This document shows, piece by piece, positions 45,020 to 52,017 of a stretch of DNA of 64,000 bases. The notes below the pieces were generated by a model that saw only the letters and a program-made list of their open reading frames with translations, was not told where the DNA came from and made no database searches. The stretch is taken from contig NZ_CP154799.1 in assembly GCF_050920705.1 (NCBI RefSeq), positions 2,666,001 through 2,730,000 of the forward strand. Reading direction: 5' to 3'. This stretch comes from Regnicoccus_A sp014224355. Its GTDB lineage: Bacteria > Cyanobacteriota > Cyanobacteriia > PCC-6307 > Cyanobiaceae. Position numbers and translations under genes: made by a program. Position 1 is the first letter of the stretch; each line of letters starts with the position of its first letter.

Positions 45020-46654
45020 TCAGCGACTGAGGCGGCTGCGCCAGCGTCGAGCGCCGCGGCCATCGAGCACATAGGCCGTGATGCCCTCGCGGCTGCGCCG
45101 TTGCGGAGCCATCGGGATGCTCCCGTCCAACGAAGTGAGGAAGTCGGAGGTGAGGCTCAGCAACAGGTTCTGAACCCTCACCGGCTCCATCCCCACCAGA
45201 CCATCGCCGAGCCGCCAGAGAGCCTGATCCTGCTCCTTGATCCGCACAGCGGAAAAGTGGCTGCCGCCTTCCACCACCACCAGACGACTGCGGGGATCCG
45301 GGTGCTGAAGGAACAGACCCAGCTGCTCACTCACCGGCGGCGTGACCAGATCCAACCCGCCTCCAACGATCAGCAGAGGCGCGTTGAGCTGCTCAAGGCC
45401 ATGACCGGGCCAGAGCAGACTTCCGAACCCGTTCAGGCTCACCACGGCGGCCACGGTCCTGGGGCGCCCTCTTACGGGCGCTGGCAGGGGCACCTCCTGG
45501 AGCTGACACTGCAGCAGCCTGGAGATGTTGATCAGTGGGATCACCTCCAGGTCCCGCTCACAACGCTGGGCCAGACCGGGGACGGGGCGCAGACCACTGG
45601 ATAGAAGCGCAGAAAGTCCTCCCATCGAGTGCCCCATCAACACCACCGAGTCACCCAGGCGGGGAATCTGCCCCTGTCGCTCAGCGGCCAGCACCGCCTC
45701 CACATCGGCGAGACGATCGGGAAGGGTTTCCGCCCCCGGAGGTGGCCGCTGCCCATCGAGCATCTGACGCACCGCCCGTTCGTTGCTGCCGGGGTGCTCG
45801 ATCACCAGCACGGGCCAGCCCCGGGCCGCCAGTCCCTGAGCCAACCAGCTCAGCTGGGCGCTGCTGCCACCGAGGCCCGGCATCAGCAGCACCCAGGCCC
45901 CCTCACGTTCCGTGACGGTGGGCCAGAGCTCCAGCTCCAGCGGCGCTGCCCGGTGATCCACCGTCAGCGAGAGGGGTGTGGGCCTGGGGGTGGGCTGGAT
46001 CGCCGCCAGCCGTGCCCGGGTGTCGGAGATCTCCCGAGGACGCAGCGGCAGGTCCCGCAGGCGACGCAGGGCCAGGGACTGTTCTTCCAGCTGCCGGCGC
46101 CAGAGATCCGCCAACTGCAACAACCCATCGAGATCGAGGGTGAGGCTCGGGGTGGGGACCGCCAGCAGCAGTTCCACGAACCGGATCGGCTCGGGACGTT
46201 GCAGGAGCTCGCGCAGGGTGTTCAGCAGCACAACGCCGCTGCCGGGCTGGCCCCCAGCGAACAGCTCCCCCACCTCCTCGAGGAGCTGGCGGCCTGTCCA
46301 GCTCTGGAGCAGCTGCTTGGCCAGGGCGCGATCGGTCAGAAGAGGGGCCCGCAGCAAAGAGCGCAGATCGTTGCGGCTGCGCTCATTGAGCAGCTCGAAC
46401 CAGACCCCCAGTTCGTTGTGACTCCCCTCGGGGTCCCGGCTCCATGCATCGAGCTGATTCAGGTCGACCGGCAGCGACAGGCCATCGAGCCGCACATCCA
46501 GCCGATCGGCAGCCAGGGTGGCGCCACCCGCCCAGGTCGGCGTCGTGCCCACGAGCAGACTGGCCGCGAGTGCCAGCCAACGACGGACGTGTTGTGACAG
46601 AGCCGCAGGCAAGAGCAAGCCAACCAATCTGGTGGTCCCAGTTTCCCGCGCCAC
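45020..46654 (-). CDS. exported alpha/beta hydrolase with N-terminal DUF1400
   Basis: 544 residues. An N-terminal signal segment (to about residue 42, ending TPTWA) is followed by a DUF1400-like helical domain (about 50-220; DRLDVRLDGLSLPVDLNQL, AKQLLQSWTGRQLLEEVGELF) and an alpha/beta hydrolase domain with nucleophile elbow GHSMGGLS and HPGSNERA, FGSLLWPG and a late GGSHF histidine. Substrate unknown; such cyanobacterial proteins may be lipases or esterases. The start region overlaps the divergent MFS gene by 61 bp if the ATG at 46654 is used; an in-frame TTG a few codons further in would shorten the overlap. Confidence 0.85.
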   Translation of the reverse strand: MARETGTTRLVGLLLPAALSQHVRRWLALAASLLVGTTPTWAGGATLAADRLDVRLDGLSLPVDLNQLDAWSRDPEGSHNELGVWFELLNERSRNDLRSLLRAPLLTDRALAKQLLQSWTGRQLLEEVGELFAGGQPGSGVVLLNTLRELLQRPEPIRFVELLLAVPTPSLTLDLDGLLQLADLWRRQLEEQSLALRRLRDLPLRPREISDTRARLAAIQPTPRPTPLSLTVDHRAAPLELELWPTVTEREGAWVLLMPGLGGSSAQLSWLAQGLAARGWPVLVIEHPGSNERAVRQMLDGQRPPPGAETLPDRLADVEAVLAAERQGQIPRLGDSVVLMGHSMGGLSALLSSGLRPVPGLAQRCERDLEVIPLINISRLLQCQLQEVPLPAPVRGRPRTVAAVVSLNGFGSLLWPGHGLEQLNAPLLIVGGGLDLVTPPVSEQLGLFLQHPDPRSRLVVVEGGSHFSAVRIKEQDQALWRLGDGLVGMEPVRVQNLLLSLTSDFLTSLDGSIPMAPQRRSREGITAYVLDGRGARRWRSRLSR

Positions 46655-47844
46655 TGCGCGAGCTGACAGTGATCCGGCTGGTGGGCAGTTTCGGTGGCGG
46701 CGGAATCCTTTACCTCACCCCTGTGGTGTTCCACCAAGCGCAGTTCTCGCCTCTGGCCGTGGGCCAGGGCCTGGCCGCCGCCGCCGTTGCCGGGACGGCG
46801 GGGCGGCTGTTCAGTGGCTGGTGGCTGGATCGTGGGCTCTGCACCACCCGGCCGGTGCTGCTGGCGGCCCTGCTCTCGGTGCTGGCCGACAGCCGGCTGC
46901 TGAGTGCGGACAGCTTCGCCGCCTACCTGCAGGGGCAGGTGCTGCTGGGCACGGCGATGGGGATCTACTGGCCGGCGATCGAGCTGGCGGTGCCACTGAG
47001 CGCGCCGCCCCTGGCCTCCAGCCGTGCCTATGCCCTGGTCCGAACCGGTGATGCCCTCGGGGTCGCCCTTGGGGTGCTGCTCGGGGCCGCGCTGGCGGGG
47101 AGCAGGCACCTGCTGGGCATCTATCTGGTCGACATCGCCTGCATGGCGGTGGTGATGACCCTGCTGCTGCGTTCACCGCTGCCCACGGCATTGGCCGCCA
47201 GTGGCCAGGAGCACCGTCTCAACTGGCGCCAGTGGGTGAGACCCCTGCTGCCGCTGCTGGGGGTGACGCTGCTGGCGACAGCCATGGTGTCGCTGCTTCA
47301 GAGCGCTCTGCCGCTGGATCTGGTGCGGGGTGGACTGGAGCGGGCGCCACTGCCCGAGAGCCTGGGAGCCCTGCTGCTGGGCCTGCAACTGACGCTGCTG
47401 CTGGCCTTCCAATGGCCCCTGGGGCGCTGGCTGGCGAAGCGGCCGGTGTCCTTCGGGCTGGGCTGGAGTCTGTTGGGCTTTGCGCTTGGCAGCCTGCTGC
47501 TGGCCGTCTCCAGCCTGGGATGGCAGAACCTCCCCCTGCTTGTTCTGGCCCAGGTGCCCCTGGCGGCGGCCGCGGCGGCCTTCCTGCCGACAGCCAGCGA
47601 AGCGGTGATCGAGATCACGCCGGTGTCCCATCAGGGGATGGCCATGGCCCTGTTCTCCCAGTGCTTCGCCATCAGTGCCTTCCTGGCACCTCTGGTGGGG
47701 GGCTGGATGCTGGAGCACCAGCGACATGGGGCCGGCCTGTGGCTGCTGATGTCGGTGTTGAGCCTGCTGGGACTGCTGCTGGTGGGGGAGCTCAACCGCT
47801 CCCATCCCCACCACAGTCAGCGGCGGGTCCAACGAGAGCCCTGA
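46594..47844 (+). CDS. MFS transporter
   Basis: 416-residue polytopic membrane protein with about 12 hydrophobic helices. GTAGRLFSGWWLDRG in the loop after helix 2 resembles the MFS loop motif, and SHQGMAMALFSQCFAISAFLAPLVGGW fits the helix 11 region. Substrate unknown. I chose GTG 46594 (MTEPQARASQPIWW), which begins inside the 5' end of the divergent hydrolase gene; no later start leaves the first helix complete. Confidence 0.87.
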   Translation: MTEPQARASQPIWWSQFPAPLRELTVIRLVGSFGGGGILYLTPVVFHQAQFSPLAVGQGLAAAAVAGTAGRLFSGWWLDRGLCTTRPVLLAALLSVLADSRLLSADSFAAYLQGQVLLGTAMGIYWPAIELAVPLSAPPLASSRAYALVRTGDALGVALGVLLGAALAGSRHLLGIYLVDIACMAVVMTLLLRSPLPTALAASGQEHRLNWRQWVRPLLPLLGVTLLATAMVSLLQSALPLDLVRGGLERAPLPESLGALLLGLQLTLLLAFQWPLGRWLAKRPVSFGLGWSLLGFALGSLLLAVSSLGWQNLPLLVLAQVPLAAAAAAFLPTASEAVIEITPVSHQGMAMALFSQCFAISAFLAPLVGGWMLEHQRHGAGLWLLMSVLSLLGLLLVGELNRSHPHHSQRRVQREP

Positions 47845-47860
47845 CTGCCGTCGCGCCGGG

Positions 47861-48079
47861 TCAGGTTCTCTTCTCTTTGGCCTTCTGGTCACGGATCCAG
47901 GCTTCCGACTCATGGGGGAGCGGTTCGGTGCCGTACTCCCAGTCGTCGTAGTCAGGATCGTTGCGGATCCGCTGGTGCAGTTCCTTCTGGACGTCGAAGT
48001 TGTGGGGGTGATCCGCGGGAGCGGCAGGATCGATGCGCGCTTCCGGATCGTTGGCGGGGGACGTCTGGGTCGAGGGCAT
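47861..48079 (-). CDS. small acidic hypothetical protein
   Basis: 72 residues beginning MPSTQTSPANDPEARIDPA, followed by FDVQKELHQRIRNDPDYDDWEYG and a charged C-terminus ending DQKAKEKRT. No membrane segment or signal peptide; probably a small soluble cyanobacterial protein. ATG 48079. Divergent from the Anbu fragment, with about 110 bp of shared upstream DNA, and convergent with the MFS gene (16 bp gap). Confidence 0.65.
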   Translation of the reverse strand: MPSTQTSPANDPEARIDPAAPADHPHNFDVQKELHQRIRNDPDYDDWEYGTEPLPHESEAWIRDQKAKEKRT

Positions 48080-48188
48080 CACCGGCCGCTGCAGCTGAGG
48101 CCATTCTCGCCCCTGGCCGGGGCCGGCCGGCACAGACGCCGGAGCCTGTCCGCCGCAACAATGGATGCACCCAAGCGAAGACCTGGCC

Positions 48189-48320
48189 GTGACCCATTGC
48201 GTGGGCATGCTGCTCCAGGAGGACCTTGTGATGGCCTCCGATTCACGCACCAACGCCGGTGTCGATGATTTCGCCAGGTTCTGCAAGATGAGCACCTTCG
48301 AGCGTCCCGGGGATCGGGTC
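48189..48320 (+). pseudogene. 5' fragment of an Anbu-type proteasome-like protease gene, cut by IS insertion
   Basis: 44 codons from GTG 48189 read MTHCVGMLLQEDLVMASDSR then TNAGVDDFARFCKMSTFERPGDRV. This is the N-terminus of Anbu (COG3484), a bacterial relative of proteasome beta subunits and HslV in which the Thr after Met becomes the catalytic residue. Similarity ends at GDRV, 8 bp before the terminal inverted repeat of the first IS3 element. The expected continuation is not at the far side of that IS nor elsewhere in the window, so the rest was lost or moved. The 5' region and start remain intact. Confidence 0.85.
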
Positions 48321-48384
48321 CCCCTGAGTCAGGAAAGAAGTCCGCTCGGTCTGACCCATCCACCAGGGGGCCAAACCGACGACC

Positions 48385-48846
48385 ATGAAACCGATCTATG
48401 ACCAGGCCATGCGGGCCGAGATCCGCAATCGCATGAGCCCGCCCAACCGGGAGAGCGTGGCCGAGATCGCTCGCTCCACCGGCATCACCGCCCAGACCCT
48501 CTACAACTGGCGCAGTCAGTGGCAGAAAGAGGGCCAGCTGGTGCCGGCCACCAGCAAGCCGCCGGAGCAGTGGGGCGCATCGGACAAGCTGGCCGCTGTG
48601 ATCCAGGCCGCAGGCCTCAATGGCCCCGATCTCGGCGCCTACTGCCGCGAGCGTGGGCTCTATCCCAAGCAGCTTGCCCGCTGGCGCCAGGCGGCAGAGG
48701 ATGCGAATGGTCCCAGCGCACCGACCATGACCGACCACAGGGATCTACAGCGCAAAAACCAGGAGCAGGCCCGCCAGATCCGGCGCCTGGAACGTGAGTT
48801 GCAGAAGAAAGAAAAAGCTCTTTCGGAGGCGGCAACATTGCTGTAG
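48385..48846 (+). CDS. IS3-family transposase OrfA, ended early by a 24-bp repeat
   Basis: 153 residues: helix-turn-helix domain (RESVAEIARSTGITAQTLYNWRSQW), a second helical part, and a C-terminal coiled coil (QRKNQEQARQIRRLERELQKKEKALSEAATLL). OrfA binds the IS ends and normally supplies the N-terminus of the OrfAB transposase by -1 frameshifting. Here its stop codon TAG is the first three bases of an inserted 24-bp repeat. Without that repeat, and with one more A in the A5 run just downstream, the frame would run on to LDQLWLREEES and a TGA at 48915-48917. Confidence 0.85.
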   Translation: MKPIYDQAMRAEIRNRMSPPNRESVAEIARSTGITAQTLYNWRSQWQKEGQLVPATSKPPEQWGASDKLAAVIQAAGLNGPDLGAYCRERGLYPKQLARWRQAAEDANGPSAPTMTDHRDLQRKNQEQARQIRRLERELQKKEKALSEAATLL

Positions 48847-49972
48847 CGGAACGCTTCCGCGAAGCGGTTGCTCTCAAAAAGCTCGATCAGCTTTGGCTGC
48901 GAGAAGAGGAGTCCTGATTCCGCCAGAGCAGAGAAATAAGGCCATGGAGTTTCTCTATGAAGGCCTCAATGCAGGAGCTTCCATCAAGGCCGTTGCAGAT
49001 CTAATCGGCATCTGTTCACGCACACTGCGGCGCTGGGGGCTTGATATCAGCGGTCAGGGATTCAGTGTGGATCGCCGCAAGGGTGCCCCACGTGAGGTGG
49101 CTCACAGATTCACGACAAAAGAGAGGCAGCGGGTGATTGACTCCGTCAATGATCCGCGCTTTGCCGATCTTACGCCTGCTCAGATCGTGGCCATTCTTGC
49201 TGAGGAGAGAATGTATGTGGGTTCAGAGTCGACGATCTATCGCATCATGCGGCAGGAAGGCCTGCTGAACCATCGTGGCAGGACCCGCTCTCCCCGCGAG
49301 CCAAGGCCAGCCCCGGTGCTGGAGGCAACAGGAGTTAACCAAGTGCTGGCCTGGGATATCACCCTGTTGCCCGGCCATATCAAGGGGCAGTTCTACTATC
49401 TCTACATGGTGATGGATGTGTGGAGCCGCCGCATCCTTGGGGTGGAAGTGCATGAGCGCGAATGCAGCGTTCTGGCCAGCGCATTCATAGATCGCGTCTG
49501 CCGCGTTGAAGGAATCAGCAAAGAGACCGCTGCGGTCCTGCACTCGGACAATGGCGCCCCCATGCGCTCATTCACCTTGGCGGCCAAGCTGGCGGAGCTG
49601 GGCGTCTCTCTCTCGTTCTCGAGGCCACGTGTGAGCAACGACAACGCCTATGCCGAATCGTGGTTTCGCACGATGAAATACCACCAGAGTTATCCGCTAC
49701 GGCGCTTCCGGGAACTGCTCTCGGTAAAAGCCTGGGTGGATGGCTTTGTCGGCTGGTACAACGCTGAGCACCGGCATAGCGGCATCAAGTATGTGACGCC
49801 CAATCAGCGGCACTACGGCCAGGCCGTTGGGATCTGTGCCATCCGTCAGCAGACCTACGAAGAAGCTCGGCAGAAGAATCCGCAGCGCTGGAGTCGTCAC
49901 ATCCGTGACTGGAGCCAGCCACAGGTTGTGAGCATCAACCATCCCCGACCGCAGACACCTGTCGCGGCTTGA
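48794..49972 (+). CDS. IS3-family transposase OrfB (DDE integrase core)
   Basis: The recognisable part starts near 48884 (ALAARRGVLIPPEQRNKAM) and has a helical HTH_21-like region, then the rve catalytic core: first Asp in LAWDITLLPG, second Asp in LHSDNGAPM, Glu in NAYAESWFRTMKYH. Normally made as an OrfAB fusion through -1 frameshifting; the leading codons from 48794 are out-of-frame orfA. GC is lower than the host genes. With orfA blocked, this copy is probably inactive. Confidence 0.88.
   Translation: MSCRRKKKLFRRRQHCCSGTLPRSGCSQKARSALAARRGVLIPPEQRNKAMEFLYEGLNAGASIKAVADLIGICSRTLRRWGLDISGQGFSVDRRKGAPREVAHRFTTKERQRVIDSVNDPRFADLTPAQIVAILAEERMYVGSESTIYRIMRQEGLLNHRGRTRSPREPRPAPVLEATGVNQVLAWDITLLPGHIKGQFYYLYMVMDVWSRRILGVEVHERECSVLASAFIDRVCRVEGISKETAAVLHSDNGAPMRSFTLAAKLAELGVSLSFSRPRVSNDNAYAESWFRTMKYHQSYPLRRFRELLSVKAWVDGFVGWYNAEHRHSGIKYVTPNQRHYGQAVGICAIRQQTYEEARQKNPQRWSRHIRDWSQPQVVSINHPRPQTPVAA
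48844..48867 (+). repeat. 24-bp palindromic mobile repeat, copy 1
   Basis: First half TAGCGGAACGCT, second half TCCGCGAAGCGG. Stem CGCTTC/GAAGCG around CGC. It sits at the end of orfA in IS3 element 1, next to the presumed frameshift site, and supplies the in-frame TAG. See copies at 50316, 50798 and 56443. Confidence 0.8.
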
Positions 49973-50291
49973 CCCTCAACAATCCAGGCCCCCGTGGCTG
50001 TCCGATGGCGCCCCTCGGTGGGCGCGATCGGCAACAGCTGCAATCAGGGGCCGGACGCCCCAACCCCGACCAAAGACAGCCATCGATGACAACGACACCC
50101 GGCCGCGGGGACCCTGAACCTCAACCCGCAGTACACTCAATTTCGGTGCTCAGCTCAGCAGCCCGAGCGGACAACTTCCCTGATAGGTCCCGCCTCCTCC
50201 TTGCGCCAAACATTGATGCAACAACCCCCCCGGGTTCAGGAAAGATGTCACCCCTTTCATCCGTACATCCGGGGGCTTGAGGACATGACCA
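49973..50291. other. non-coding DNA spanning the junction of two IS3 elements
   Basis: The 3' untranslated part and right inverted repeat of IS3 element 1 (to 50183), a 52-bp spacer of unknown origin that includes a C7 run, and the left end and leader of IS3 element 2 (from 50236). No gene seen. Confidence 0.6.
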
Positions 50292-50315
50292 ATGCGTCGT
50301 TACAGCGAGGCCGTC

Positions 50316-50339
50316 TAGCCGAAGGCTTCTGCGAAGCAG
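50316..50339 (+). repeat. 24-bp palindromic mobile repeat, copy 2
   Basis: First half TAGCCGAAGGCT, second half TCTGCGAAGCAG. Stem GCTTC/GAAGC around TGC. Inserted in frame after codon 8 of orfA in IS3 element 2, bringing a TAG stop. No direct repeat of the target flanks it. Confidence 0.85.
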
Positions 50340-50779
50340 TGGGCTGATGTGAGGAGGCGAATGAGCCCGCCGCACAGGCAGAGCGTGGCCCGGATTTCCG
50401 AGGAGCTGGGCATCCACGTGATCACCCTCTACAAATGGAGGAAGACCTGGCGGTTGCAGGGAGAGGTGGTGCCGGCATCCGAGAAGGAACCAGAGGGCTG
50501 GAGCCCTGCCGACAAGTTCACGGTGGTGCTGGAGACGGCTGGGTTGAACGCCACTGAGCTCAGCGCCTACTGCCGCGAGCGGGGTCTGTTTCCTGAGCAG
50601 GTGGACCGCTGGCGGCAGGCCGCCCAGGATGCCAATGAAAAGCCAGTGCTCGCCTTGAAAGAGCAGAAGGAGCTCGAGAAGCTCCGAGCCCAGGACCAGC
50701 GGGAGATCAAGGCCCTCAAAAAGGAGCTGCAGCGCAAGGAGAAGGCCCTGGCGGAGGCGGCGGCCTTGCTGGTGCTGCG

Positions 50780-50786
50780 AAAAAAG
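50780..50786 (+). promoter_or_regulatory. programmed -1 frameshift site of IS3 element 2
   Basis: The heptamer AAAAAAG lies in the orfA frame (CGA AAA AAG) and a -1 slip enters the orfB frame directly (GTG GGA GGC). This is the classic IS3 slippery sequence. The 24-bp palindrome 11 bp downstream (50798-50821) could act as, or disturb, a stimulatory hairpin. Confidence 0.75.
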
Positions 50787-51955
50787 TGGGAGGCCTACTC
50801 CTTCGGAGAAGCCTGCGGCTACAGCTCGGAGGACGCGGAAGGCTGACCAGCGCCGCCTGCCGGCGGAAGGTGATCGAGCTGATCGGCGAGGCGAATGCCG
50901 CTGGCGCCGGCCTGGTGAGCGCCTGCGGTGAGATCGGCATCTGCCTGCGCACCCTCAAACGCTGGCGGAAGGCCTTTGGTGGTGATGGGGACGGTGAGGA
51001 CCGCCGTAAAGGCAGCCCCCGCGATGTCGCTCACCGCCTGAGCGAGGAGGAGCGCCAGCGGATCCTGCTCACCTGCAACCAGCCGGAGTACGCCTCGCTG
51101 CCGCCGGGACAGATCGTGCCGGCCCTGGCTGATCAGGGCCTCTATATCGGCTCAGAGAGCAGCTTTTATCGGGTGTTGAACCAGGCAGGGCAGTGCCACC
51201 GGCGTGGGCGGGCCCGGCTGCCGCAGGAACCGCGCTCCGTGCCGCGTCTACGGGCGGATCGCCCCAATGCGCTCTGGTCGTGGGACATCAGCTTCCTGCC
51301 GACCACGGTGCGGGGTGTGTGGCTGTACCTCTATCTGGTGGTCGACGTTTGGAGCCGCAAGGTGGTGGCCTGGGATGTGGCCGAGGTGGAGTCGGCTGAG
51401 ATCGCGGCGGATCTGGTGCAGCGGGCCTGTCTCAAGGAGCGCTACCGCCGGCCCAGTGGCTTTGGCAGCCACCAGTGCCACCAGCCGCCACTGATCCTCC
51501 ACGCCGACAACGGCAATGCCATGCGTGGGGCGACGCTGGAATCACGCCTGGAGGAGATGGGCGTGCTCAGATCCTTCTCCAGGCCAAGGGTCTCCAACGA
51601 CAACCCCTACTCGGAATCCTTATTCCGAACGGTCAAGTACCGACCTGACTACCCCAGACGGCCATTCGCCAGTAAAGACGAGGCATGCGTGTGGGTGGCG
51701 GCGTTCGTGGACTGGTACAACCACCGGCACCGCCACAGCGGCATCAAATTCGTGACGCCCCATCAACGCCACAGCGGAGCGGCCACCGCAATTTGCCTGC
51801 AGCGAGCTGATGTCTACGAGACAGCCCGCCGGGCAAATCCATCACGCTGGAGCCGAAGCACCCGCTGCTGGCGTCAACCCGAAGAAGTGTGGATCAACAA
51901 GCCATCAGAAGAGCTCGAAGCGATCCTGGCGCTACCCTTGATCCAGGCCGCCTGA
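50786..51955 (+). CDS. IS3-family transposase OrfB (DDE integrase core)
   Basis: 389 codons; the family-like part starts at LTSAACRRKVIELIGEANAAG. The DDE residues are in LWSWDISFLPT, LHADNGNAM and NPYSESLFRTVKY, with a conserved C-terminal KFVTPHQRHSGAA. Normally produced as a fusion with OrfA through the A6G site at 50780. Intact by itself, but the OrfA part is stopped by a repeat. Confidence 0.9.
   Translation: MGGLLLRRSLRLQLGGRGRLTSAACRRKVIELIGEANAAGAGLVSACGEIGICLRTLKRWRKAFGGDGDGEDRRKGSPRDVAHRLSEEERQRILLTCNQPEYASLPPGQIVPALADQGLYIGSESSFYRVLNQAGQCHRRGRARLPQEPRSVPRLRADRPNALWSWDISFLPTTVRGVWLYLYLVVDVWSRKVVAWDVAEVESAEIAADLVQRACLKERYRRPSGFGSHQCHQPPLILHADNGNAMRGATLESRLEEMGVLRSFSRPRVSNDNPYSESLFRTVKYRPDYPRRPFASKDEACVWVAAFVDWYNHRHRHSGIKFVTPHQRHSGAATAICLQRADVYETARRANPSRWSRSTRCWRQPEEVWINKPSEELEAILALPLIQAA
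50798..50821 (-). repeat. 24-bp palindromic mobile repeat, copy 3 (minus orientation)
   Basis: On the minus strand: first half TAGCCGCAGGCT, second half TCTCCGAAGGAG. Stem CTTC/GAAG around TCC. It adds eight in-frame codons to orfA of IS3 element 2; removing it gives EAYSSEDAEG and a stop. Confidence 0.8.
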
Positions 51956-52017
51956 GTGGCAGCCACGGAGTGACACCTTCCCTGAAAGTCACCGACCTTA
52001 CGCAAGTAACCCAAGTA

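Larger units (their letters stand above)
48329..50183 (+). mobile_element. IS3-family element 1
   Basis: About 1.86 kb bounded by 21-bp imperfect inverted repeats that begin TCAGG at 48329-48349 and end CCTGA at 50163-50183 (18 of 21 match). It contains overlapping orfA and orfB with a DDE transposase. No clear target duplication: GGTCCC occurs on both sides but at unequal distances from the ends. Together with the next element it replaces the rest of the Anbu gene. Confidence 0.85.
50292..50846 (+). pseudogene. IS3-family transposase OrfA interrupted by two 24-bp repeats
   Basis: Original start ATG 50292 reads MRRYSEAV, then meets TAG from the repeat at 50316-50339. Removing exactly 24 bp joins it to WADVRRRMSPPHRQSVARIS, a normal IS3 OrfA start. 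As it stands, only a GTG at 50349 could restart translation. The HTH (RISEELGIHVITLYKWRKTW) and coiled coil (KLRAQDQREIKALKKELQRK) are intact. A second repeat at 50798-50821 adds eight in-frame residues (SFGEACGY) before SSEDAEG and the stop. Confidence 0.85.
50236..51985 (+). mobile_element. IS3-family element 2
   Basis: About 1.75 kb. The left end TCAGGAAAGATGTCACC (50236-50252) pairs with TCAGGGAAGGTGTCAC read in reverse at the right end (51970-51985). It is related to, but clearly different from, IS3 element 1 in both ends and proteins. No target duplication is visible. It carries two 24-bp palindromic repeats inside orfA. Confidence 0.85.

Noticed and set aside
48317..50191. GGTCCC direct repeats flanking IS3 element 1 as a target duplication
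   Set aside because: They are 6 bp from one inverted repeat and 2 bp from the other, and the right flank does not continue the Anbu gene.
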